Assembly (NCBI RefSeq): GCF_003934165.1 | Contig: NZ_ML133508.1 | Location: forward strand, 365,881-429,880 | Source: Borborobacter arsenicus | GTDB taxonomy: Bacteria; Pseudomonadota; Alphaproteobacteria; Rhizobiales; Rhizobiaceae | Direction: 5' to 3' | Length of the DNA: 64,000 nt | In this document: positions 32,236-38,517 of the stretch, piece after piece | Layout: every line of letters starts with the position of its first letter | How positions within the stretch are numbered: position 1 is the first letter of the stretch | Translations under genes and position numbers: made by a program | Notes under the pieces: model-generated | Databases searched by the model: none | The model's input: the letters and a program-made list of their open reading frames with translations, nothing else | Told to the model about the DNA's origin: nothing

Positions 32236-32277
32236 CGGCTTGGCGCTATATACCACGACAGACACACCACCACCACG

Positions 32278-32325
32278 GCGGCTAGTTGTGCGGGGCACAA
32301 CCGGCCGCGATTAGAGGAGACAGTT
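32278..32325 (+). promoter_or_regulatory. Hairpin homologous to that at 25272, with CACCAC leader
   Basis: GCGGC-TA-GTTGTGC (32278-32291), loop GGG, GCACAAC-CG-GCCGC (32295-32308). The two stems around a 2x2 internal loop match the 25272 hairpin with paired substitutions. CACACCACCACCAC lies directly upstream and AGAGGAGACAGTT precedes the ATG at 32326. A TTGGCGCTATATAC sequence upstream (32240-32253) resembles one near 42449. Confidence 0.6.
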
Positions 32326-32679
32326 ATGGCGTATGAAAAGGATGAGAACGGCGTGCTTTGTCCGCCGCCGCTGCATGAATGGTTCGGACTGTCCTATAGC
32401 GCGTACTTTGTTATGCCGCGGCTCGCGATGGAGGCGATGCCGCACGACTGGCAACGCCGTTTCATTGCACTGATGGATGAGGTGGAGGCGGCGCGATTGA
32501 TGACGCCAAACTACCACGTCTTGCGTGACGGCGTAGAGTACACGCTAGTCAAGCGATACGACGAAGACGACGAAACAAGCCGCGATTACGAGTTCACAGC
32601 GTACCGCACTGACCCGTGGGCCGAGTACCGCCACGGAGACGTCAAGGAACTTTGCCCGTCCTTTAAGGAGCCAGCATAA
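32326..32679 (+). CDS. Hypothetical phage protein
   Basis: A 117-residue protein (AYEKDENGVLCPPPLHEWFG start; LALMDE-like helix; RDYEFTAYRTDPWAEYR end). Its TAA overlaps the next ATG (TAATG). No recognised domain; acidic overall. Confidence 0.6.
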   Translation: MAYEKDENGVLCPPPLHEWFGLSYSAYFVMPRLAMEAMPHDWQRRFIALMDEVEAARLMTPNYHVLRDGVEYTLVKRYDEDDETSRDYEFTAYRTDPWAEYRHGDVKELCPSFKEPA

Positions 32680-33188
32680 TGACCGCCAATTACCTCCAAG
32701 CCGACGTTGCAAACGTCCTTGCCGACATCGACGCACTGCTTACCGCATACCCCGAACTGGCAGACGACGAAGACCTGCGCCGCGACATGCTGGAAGGCAG
32801 CACAGCAGCTTACGATGTATTGCAGCGGCTAGTCAACCAAGCCCTTGACGCCGAGACGCTGACCAAAGCTACGGCTGGCCGCATTACCGAACTGCAGGCT
32901 CGCAAAGCACGGTATGAGCGCAAGTCGGACGCCATGCGCGCGCTTATGTTCAAGGTGCTTAAAGCCATCGGGGAGCGCAGGGCAACACTGCCCGAAGCCA
33001 CGCTGTCGTTGCGTGCTACGCCGGCCAGAGTTGAGATCGTCGATGAAGCGTTGCTGCCTGCCGACTGCGTACGCGTTTCAACCAGCCCCGACAAGACGAA
33101 AATCAAGGAACTGCTTGCCGCCAACCAGAACGTGCCTGGCGCGCGTATGGGCGAGGCGGGCGAGACGATAAGCGTGAAGGTGGCGTGA
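32679..33188 (+). CDS. Siphovirus Gp157 family protein
   Basis: A 169-residue protein matching the Siphovirus Gp157 family (originally linked to phage resistance in Streptococcus thermophilus phages): a long coiled-coil first half with LVNQALDAETLTKATAGRI and ARKARYERKSDAMRALMFKV, then ERRATLPEATLSLRATPARV and a C-terminal beta region ending TISVKVA. Role in the phage cycle is unclear; it is common beside early replication genes. Confidence 0.8.
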   Translation: MTANYLQADVANVLADIDALLTAYPELADDEDLRRDMLEGSTAAYDVLQRLVNQALDAETLTKATAGRITELQARKARYERKSDAMRALMFKVLKAIGERRATLPEATLSLRATPARVEIVDEALLPADCVRVSTSPDKTKIKELLAANQNVPGARMGEAGETISVKVA

Positions 33189-33464
33189 TGGATTACCTTG
33201 TCTGGTCGAATGAGCACAAGGCGTGGTGGGGGGCCAAACCGCGCTGGCTACAACACCGATATTGAATGGGCGGGGCGCTACACACGAGACGACGCGCTAG
33301 GCATCTGCATTGGCGCAAGGGGCGGACGTCGCTTCAACGACAACCCGTCAGAAGTTCCTGTCCTCTACGAAGATGCCGTGTTGTTCTGGCCGAATGACAA
33401 ACCGGAGTGGCGCGAGGAGCGCTGGCGTTTCCGTGAGCAGCAAGAGCGGGAGTACTACGAATGA
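33188..33464 (+). pseudogene. Frameshifted small phage protein gene
   Basis: Two frames together give one typical small phage protein: DYLVWSNEHKAWWG in the first, then PNRAGYNTDIEWAGRYTRDD and onward to the end in the second. The switch falls in a run of six G (33228-33233); five G would restore a single frame reading WWGPNRAGY. The first frame stops soon after (at 33265). An insertion in a homopolymer is the simplest explanation: a real mutation, a sequencing error, or much less likely a programmed shift. Confidence 0.6.
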
Positions 33465-33604
33465 CCTGCGCCTGGCTAATGGCCCCACACGAATACGAGC
33501 CGGATTACGACTTGTACTGGCGCGACTTGGAATCGCTGGAAAATGCAATGGCCGACGTCGCCGCTTATGAAGATTGGTTTGTGGAGTATGAGGATGCGAA
33601 TTGA
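33461..33604 (+). CDS. Small acidic hypothetical protein
   Basis: A 47-residue protein rich in Asp/Glu and Tyr/Trp (APHEYEPDYDLYWRDLESLE). ATGA overlap with the frameshifted gene upstream and an 11-base overlap with the methyltransferase start downstream. No family recognised. Confidence 0.45.
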   Translation: MTCAWLMAPHEYEPDYDLYWRDLESLENAMADVAAYEDWFVEYEDAN

Positions 33605-34394
33605 ACGCATAGGCGATGCAACGCTGTATAACGGCGACTGCCTTGAGGTTATGGCGGGGCTGGAGCCGGTCGATTGTATTGTAACCGACGCTCCATACCG
33701 CGTATCAAGCGGCGGATTCGCGGCCAACCTTCAACTTGAGGGTGGGTTCGGCGGATGGATGAAAGACTATGGGAACGGCGGTGATATTGTTGAGTGCAGT
33801 ATCGAATGGTCAGACTGGCTGCCGCTCGCCTTCGCCGCGTTGAAAGACGACAAGCAGGCTTACTTCATGTCGAACGGAAAGAATCTGAAGGCTGCATGGA
33901 CAGCGGCGGAAGATGCTGGGTTCGACCTTCACACCATTCTAGTCTGGGATAAGCGTGCCGCCCTTCCGAATAAATACTACCAGAACGTCACAGAATTCAC
34001 GCTGTTTATGCGGAAGGGCAAGGCCTTCACGATCAGGAACCCCGGTTCAAAGAACCTTGTCAGTTTGTTTCAGAAAGACGAGTCTCCACACCCGACAGAA
34101 AAGCCCACAGAACTTATGGGCACGTACATCGGCAATTCTACGTGGCCAGGCGAAACGATCCTTGACCCCTTCATGGGTAGCGGCACAACTGGCGTTGCAT
34201 GTGCGCGCATGGGGCGGAAGTTCAGCGGTATCGAACTGGATGAGCGCTATTTCGATATCGCGTGCGAGCGCATCGCGAAGGCTTACGCGCAGGGCGATAT
34301 GTTCGTGGAGCGGCCCAAGAAGGTGAAGGCGGCGGGGCTGTTTGATAACGACAACGCTCCCGCGCAAGCAGGTGCGGCTGGGAGTGTGGCATGA
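33594..34394 (+). CDS. DNA amino-methyltransferase, second
   Basis: A 266-residue beta-class methyltransferase. Catalytic motif TDAPYRVSSGG (31-41) has Ala in place of the usual Pro of DPPY; AdoMet motif LDPFMGSGTTGVACARMGR and IELDERYFDIACERI follow near the C-terminus. HPTEKPTELM matches the motif found in many phage N6-adenine methyltransferases. I chose ATG at 33594; another ATG lies two codons upstream. A DNDNAPAQ tail ends the protein. DAPY is unusual but occurs in active enzymes. Confidence 0.85.
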   Translation: MRIERIGDATLYNGDCLEVMAGLEPVDCIVTDAPYRVSSGGFAANLQLEGGFGGWMKDYGNGGDIVECSIEWSDWLPLAFAALKDDKQAYFMSNGKNLKAAWTAAEDAGFDLHTILVWDKRAALPNKYYQNVTEFTLFMRKGKAFTIRNPGSKNLVSLFQKDESPHPTEKPTELMGTYIGNSTWPGETILDPFMGSGTTGVACARMGRKFSGIELDERYFDIACERIAKAYAQGDMFVERPKKVKAAGLFDNDNAPAQAGAAGSVA

Positions 34395-35077
34395 GAACCG
34401 AAACCTTCGACAACATCACGCTCTACAACGCCGATTGCCGGGACGTGGAGGCGGCCTACAGCGCAATCATCACTGACCCGCCGTATGGTATGGCATTTAG
34501 GTCAAACTACCGCACAGTGCGCCATGACGCCATTGCAAACGACGGTGATGTTGGGATGCTCCAATGGACCTGCAGGCTTCCGGCCACCCATAGCAAATAC
34601 ATCTTCTGCCGGTGGGACAACATAGCCGGCGTTCCCAAGCCCAAGAGCCTGATTACTTGGGTGAAGAACAACTGGTCGATGGGCGATCTGAAGCACGAGC
34701 ACGGGCGACAGACCGAGGTGGCGCTATTCTACCCTGGCCCGGAGCACTTCTTTCCCAATGGACGTCCGAGTGACGTCGTGCGCGCGCCTCGGACGGGCAA
34801 CGACGATCACCCGACACAGAAGCCGGTGGAACTGATGGAGCAGGTCGTGCTGTGGACTGACGGCGTGGTTTTCGATCCGTTCATGGGGGGCGGAAGCACC
34901 GGCATTGCGTGCGCGCGCCTCGGACGGGCATTTGTCGGCGTTGAACTAGATCCCGGCTATTTTGACACCGCTTGCCGCGCCATCGAGCGCGCAATGGGGT
35001 CGCCGTCGATGTTCAAACCGAAACCTGCCAACGACAACATGCCCACCGCCTCGCTCTTCGACGAGGTGGCAGCATGA
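34391..35077 (+). CDS. DNA amino-methyltransferase, third
   Basis: A 228-residue beta-class methyltransferase with intact TDPPYGMAF (28-36), HPTQKPVELMEQVV and FDPFMGGGSTGIACARLGR. Shorter than its neighbour, with a small target-recognition region. ATGA overlap with the second methyltransferase, so the two are coupled; they may be diverged duplicates or have different sites. An ANDNMPTASLFDEVAA tail closes it, and the LFD ending also occurs in the tails of the two other amino-methyltransferases. Confidence 0.87.
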   Translation: MRTETFDNITLYNADCRDVEAAYSAIITDPPYGMAFRSNYRTVRHDAIANDGDVGMLQWTCRLPATHSKYIFCRWDNIAGVPKPKSLITWVKNNWSMGDLKHEHGRQTEVALFYPGPEHFFPNGRPSDVVRAPRTGNDDHPTQKPVELMEQVVLWTDGVVFDPFMGGGSTGIACARLGRAFVGVELDPGYFDTACRAIERAMGSPSMFKPKPANDNMPTASLFDEVAA

Positions 35078-35388
35078 CCGACGATCACGTCTGCCACGTT
35101 TGCGGCGTGGCCCGCGATTGCGGCTTGGGCTTCGACAAGCCGTTAAGGTGGCTGTGCGTCGACTGCTCCATGCTCATCGATGACATCCGCAAGATAAAAC
35201 GCATGGACGCTTACGAGCATCGTGCGCTCGACAAAGTCGACGACATTGCCGGCGACTTCGCCGCGGAGCACGGCACGGACATGGCGGCTATGGACGATCT
35301 CACGCGCCGGATGCTCTGGAAGACAGTCGTGCAGGGCTACGGCAATGCGTTGCGGGGAGCCATAAGGAGCAATGATGCACCATTCTAG
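35074..35388 (+). CDS. Zinc-ribbon hypothetical protein (DUF6511-like)
   Basis: A 104-residue protein with an N-terminal zinc-ribbon (CHVCGVARDCG, WLCVDCSML) and a helical C-terminal part (FAAEHGTDMAAMDDLTRRM, then VVQGYGNALRG). The pattern resembles DUF6511 phage proteins as I recall them. ATGA overlap with the methyltransferase. Function unknown. Confidence 0.55.
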   Translation: MTDDHVCHVCGVARDCGLGFDKPLRWLCVDCSMLIDDIRKIKRMDAYEHRALDKVDDIAGDFAAEHGTDMAAMDDLTRRMLWKTVVQGYGNALRGAIRSNDAPF

Positions 35389-35397
35389 GAGTCGGGC

Positions 35398-35661
35398 GTG
35401 ACTGACACAAAAAGAATGCGCGAGATTGCCGACCTTGATAGTCGCGCCGGCGCACCGGTTGGCGATGCACTCCGTGCAGCCGCTGACCGGATTGATGAGT
35501 TGGAGGGTGCGGTGCGGGAAATTCTTTCAATGAACCACAAAGAGCAGGGCGCCAATGGCATCGTTGTAGCGCAGCGCATTGCGAAGATTGCTATGGGTTT
35601 GCGCGGGGATACTGGTGAGGTTTGTAATGACCACCTACGCCATACAGGAGCGAGCCGTTAG
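35398..35661 (+). CDS. Helical hypothetical protein
   Basis: An 87-residue protein starting at GTG after AGGAGTCGGGC. RMREIADLDSRAG then AADRIDELEGAVREIL form a short coiled coil of a kind common in phage early operons. Its last 35 bases overlap the cytosine methyltransferase start, so its C-terminus may be recent. Confidence 0.5.
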   Translation: MTDTKRMREIADLDSRAGAPVGDALRAAADRIDELEGAVREILSMNHKEQGANGIVVAQRIAKIAMGLRGDTGEVCNDHLRHTGASR

Positions 35662-37441
35662 CGTAAATCCAGACGCTGGGCCGCAAGGCAAAGGCTGGCA
35701 GGCCGACATTGCTTTTACATTGGAGGCACGTAATAAGGTGCAAGCCATAGCTTATTCAGACAAGGCGGTGGAAGCCCGCGCCGAAGAGCCTACGGCAAGC
35801 AATGCCGCTGGCGGCCAGGTCAACTTAGCAGCAGCCAACGATAATCGCCCGCGCACCTTCATTTCCATGTTCAGCGGCATAGAGGCAGCCAGTCAGGCAT
35901 TCCCGCAATGGAATGCCATCGCCTTTGCTGAAATCGAAAAGTTTCCATCGGCTGTTTTGGCCCATCACTACCCTGATGTTCCGAATGTCGGGGATATGAC
36001 TGCACACGATTGGTCGCAATACCACGGCAAGGCTGACATCGTTTGTGGCGGGCCGCCCTGCCAAGCGTTTTCAGTCGCAGGACTGCGCAACTCCTTGCAG
36101 GATGCGCGCGGCAATCTCTCTCTTTCATACATGAGGGCACTCCATGCAATTAAGCCTCGAAATGCCATTGTTGAAAATGTCCCCGGGTGGCTCAACACGC
36201 CAGACAACGCCTTCGGGTGTTTCCTCGCGGGACTTGTGGGAGCGGACGCCCCACTCATTAGCCCACTTAAACGCGGACGGTGGCCGGACGCGGGTATGGT
36301 TGCTGGACCCGAAGGAAGGGCGGCGTGGCGCATTCTCGACGCTCAATATTTCGGCCTGGCCCAACGACGCCGCCGTGTCATCGTTGTCGCAGACTTTGGA
36401 AACGGGGCCGATCCCGCAGCGGTTCTTTTTGAGCCAGAAGGCGTGTGCCGGTATTCTCCGCCGAGCCGAGAAGCGGGGAAAGGAACTTCCACATACTCTG
36501 CGAGCAGCATTGGATGCTACCGCGATGCAGAAGTAAGCGGCGCGGTCCGCGCCGCTGGTGGTGACAATGGTGGCGGGTCGGAAAAATTGGTGGCCGCCAC
36601 ACTTACCGCCACTTACGGCGAGCAATCGGGCCAGGACATGATGGCTGAGAACATGCTGGTATTTGCCCCCGAAATAGCGCGTTGCGACGCAACGCGCGAA
36701 GGCTCGTCGCGGGACTATGAATCCACGACAATGGTTGCGGTCGGTGTTACCGGAGACATCGCCCACACACTGAAGGCCGAAGGCGCGGACGCTAGCGAGG
36801 ACGGCACGGGGCGCGGGACGCCGATTGTTTGTGTGCATGGAACGCAAGACCCATGCACCAGCGAGAGCACGGCATTTGCGCTGGGTCGGAACAGCGGCGG
36901 CGAAAACGTCATCGCCTTCACCGCCAAAGACTACGGCGGCGATGCGCAGGTTAACCTGTCGCCAACATTGCGCGCGGGAGGGCATAGCGGCAGCCACGCG
37001 AATGCTGGTGTGATGCCCGCTGTAACAGTCGCCATACGTGGCCGTGAGGGCGGCGCAACTGCCGAGCTTGGCGGCCCTATAGCTACCGCCTTGCGCGCGA
37101 GCCAAGGCGGCGGGGATAAGCCGCATGTGTTGTACGCACCCGAAACTTACCCAACACTGTCCGCTAGCGAGGGTGGCACGCTAACGCAGGTTCCGCCAGT
37201 AGTTACATCAGCCGTCCGCCGCCTAACACCCGTCGAGTGCGAGCGCCTCATGGGATTTCCTGACAATTATACCGCGATCCCATGGCGCGGGAAGCATACC
37301 AGCCCCGATGGCCCACGCTACAAGGCGCTCGGCAACTCATGGGCCGTGCCGCTCTTTGCGTGGCTCGGCAAGCGCATAGACGCACATATGCCTCCACTTG
37401 CAGCCAACGACAACAAGGACACCGCCCGTGCAGCAGCTTAG
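35627..37441 (+). CDS. DNA cytosine-C5 methyltransferase, chimeric N-terminus
   Basis: A 604-residue Dcm-type enzyme. Motif I is FISMFSGIEAASQAF (78-92), the catalytic loop CGGPPCQAFSVAGLR has Cys145, motif VI is IVENVPGW and motif X is near YKALGNSWAVPL. Between them lies a long, repetitive target-recognition region (VTGDIAHTLKAEGADAS, DPCTSESTAFALGRNSGG). The first 73 residues are not part of the core; GPQGKGWQADIAFTLEARNK resembles a target-recognition segment of other phage cytosine methyltransferases, suggesting a fused remnant. ANDN motifs occur at 70-73 and in the C-terminal tail. ATG at 35627 chosen. Confidence 0.88.
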   Translation: MTTYAIQERAVSVNPDAGPQGKGWQADIAFTLEARNKVQAIAYSDKAVEARAEEPTASNAAGGQVNLAAANDNRPRTFISMFSGIEAASQAFPQWNAIAFAEIEKFPSAVLAHHYPDVPNVGDMTAHDWSQYHGKADIVCGGPPCQAFSVAGLRNSLQDARGNLSLSYMRALHAIKPRNAIVENVPGWLNTPDNAFGCFLAGLVGADAPLISPLKRGRWPDAGMVAGPEGRAAWRILDAQYFGLAQRRRRVIVVADFGNGADPAAVLFEPEGVCRYSPPSREAGKGTSTYSASSIGCYRDAEVSGAVRAAGGDNGGGSEKLVAATLTATYGEQSGQDMMAENMLVFAPEIARCDATREGSSRDYESTTMVAVGVTGDIAHTLKAEGADASEDGTGRGTPIVCVHGTQDPCTSESTAFALGRNSGGENVIAFTAKDYGGDAQVNLSPTLRAGGHSGSHANAGVMPAVTVAIRGREGGATAELGGPIATALRASQGGGDKPHVLYAPETYPTLSASEGGTLTQVPPVVTSAVRRLTPVECERLMGFPDNYTAIPWRGKHTSPDGPRYKALGNSWAVPLFAWLGKRIDAHMPPLAANDNKDTARAAA

Positions 37442-37620
37442 TCTGCGTCAACCTTCTCCAGAATGGCCATCATCACAGACAGCCATTCTGGAATCGCGCG
37501 ATCACCAGCCTTCCATCGGCGAACGGTGCGGGATTCGACGCGGATGCGCCGCGAAAGCGCAGTCTGCCATTCGCGCCCGTATAGCGCGGATGCGCGGCGT
37601 TCCAAATCAGCGGGCGTCAC
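37438..37620 (-). CDS. Small helix-turn-helix protein (antisense pair, second gene)
   Basis: A 60-residue protein: DLERRASALYGREWQTALSR then RVESRTVRRWKAGDRAIP, a compact HTH resembling small phage regulators that bind DNA with a single domain. GTG start overlaps the previous TGA (GTGA). It is on the minus strand inside an otherwise rightward operon, overlapping the methyltransferase 3' end by four bases. Confidence 0.6.
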   Translation of the reverse strand: MTPADLERRASALYGREWQTALSRRIRVESRTVRRWKAGDRAIPEWLSVMMAILEKVDAD

Positions 37621-37841
37621 GCGCCAACCTGCCGAAGGTACTCGCGATAAACCGCCTTTCCTTCGTCCGTGATGTTGCCGACGCGAATGGCGGACTGCGC
37701 CAGCGAAACGCGCGCTGCCTTCTGCTTCGTGTGCAACTCCATCTCGTCGATGACGCTGCGGACTTGCGCCGCGTTCATCGGGATGCGTGCGCGGGCTTGT
37801 GCATTGGTGCGCTCTTCACGCGGACCTTCAAGAACAATCAT
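37617..37841 (-). CDS. Small hypothetical protein (antisense pair, first gene)
   Basis: A 74-residue basic, helical protein (IVLEGPREERTNAQARARIP start; SVIDEMELHTKQKAARVSLA middle). A perfect AAGGAGG site lies seven bases before ATG at 37841. It has its own promoter (next entry) and is followed by the small HTH gene, so the two form a leftward regulatory-looking unit. Confidence 0.6.
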   Translation of the reverse strand: MIVLEGPREERTNAQARARIPMNAAQVRSVIDEMELHTKQKAARVSLAQSAIRVGNITDEGKAVYREYLRQVGA

Positions 37842-37866
37842 CGGAACCTCCTTGCTTCTTGATTTT

Positions 37867-37895
37867 ACGCTAGGGCCAATGGTCCTAACTGTCAA
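37867..37895 (-). promoter_or_regulatory. Promoter with dyad operator for the antisense gene pair
   Basis: On the minus strand TTGACA (37890-37895) and TAGCGT (37867-37872) are 17 bases apart. The spacer holds the dyad AGG-N-CCA-N-TGG-N-CCT (37872-37886), a likely operator for the small HTH protein or another regulator. Confidence 0.6.
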
Positions 37896-37912
37896 TAAGG
37901 AATTTGCACAAA

Positions 37913-37999
37913 ATGGCAGCCACACATGCTCAGACCATCCCCACCACCGACGCCATGCTTTCGCTCGCGCTGTCTTATGCAGCGGCGGGAAAGGAATAA
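37913..37999 (+). CDS. Very short ORF before the nuclease gene
   Basis: A 28-residue frame (AATHAQTIPTTDAMLSLALS) ending two bases before the next start codon. AAGGAATTT lies upstream. Too short to judge on composition; possibly a leader peptide for the next gene. Confidence 0.25.
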   Translation: MAATHAQTIPTTDAMLSLALSYAAAGKE

Positions 38000-38001
38000 G
38001 A

Positions 38002-38517
38002 ATGCAATACAACATCAAAGCAATTCCAACGACATACGCTGGAGTTAACTTCCGCTCACGCCTTGAAGCGCGTTGGGCGGCTTTCTTCGATCTGTGCGGG
38101 TGGAAGTGGGACTATGAGCCGTTCGACCTGGAAGGATGGGCGCCGGATTTCCGACTGCGCACCAAGGTTGGGCCGGTTCTATGCGAGGTAAAGCCTGCGG
38201 ATTTATCTACCTTCATCTTGCGGCAATTGGAACTTGAGGTTCTTGAACCGTGGCCATTCCACGAATACCGCAAAGCGCTGCCATACCGGCGCAGCAACCT
38301 GGTGTGCTTGCTTGGCGACACGCCATTGACGGTGTCCGAACGGTTTTTTCCGATCGGGTTTATAGACGGCAGAATGCCAATAGGTTGCGGAATAACATTC
38401 GAAGAATATGACGAGGCGCTTTCCCCGTCCGTCGACGCCGCTCTTGCATGGCGCGAGGCGGGCAACGTCGTCCAGTGGACGCCAGATAACAATAACCTCT
38501 GCAGGAGGGCCGCATAA
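38002..38517 (+). CDS. PD-(D/E)XK-fold nuclease-like protein
   Basis: A 171-residue protein. GVNFRSRLEARWAAFFDLCG, WAPDFRL and PVLCEVKPAD give a Glu, the PD pair and an E-x-K in the order of PD-(D/E)XK nucleases; similar small proteins are frequent in phages and are thought to be restriction-endonuclease-like. Its end overlaps the primase start by one base (TAATG). Substrate unknown. Confidence 0.65.
   Translation: MQYNIKAIPTTYAGVNFRSRLEARWAAFFDLCGWKWDYEPFDLEGWAPDFRLRTKVGPVLCEVKPADLSTFILRQLELEVLEPWPFHEYRKALPYRRSNLVCLLGDTPLTVSERFFPIGFIDGRMPIGCGITFEEYDEALSPSVDAALAWREAGNVVQWTPDNNNLCRRAA

Noticed and set aside
36125-37126. A 333-residue minus-strand frame opposite the C5 methyltransferase
   Set aside because: Arg/Ala/Cys-rich shadow without domain; the methyltransferase has clear motifs on the plus strand.
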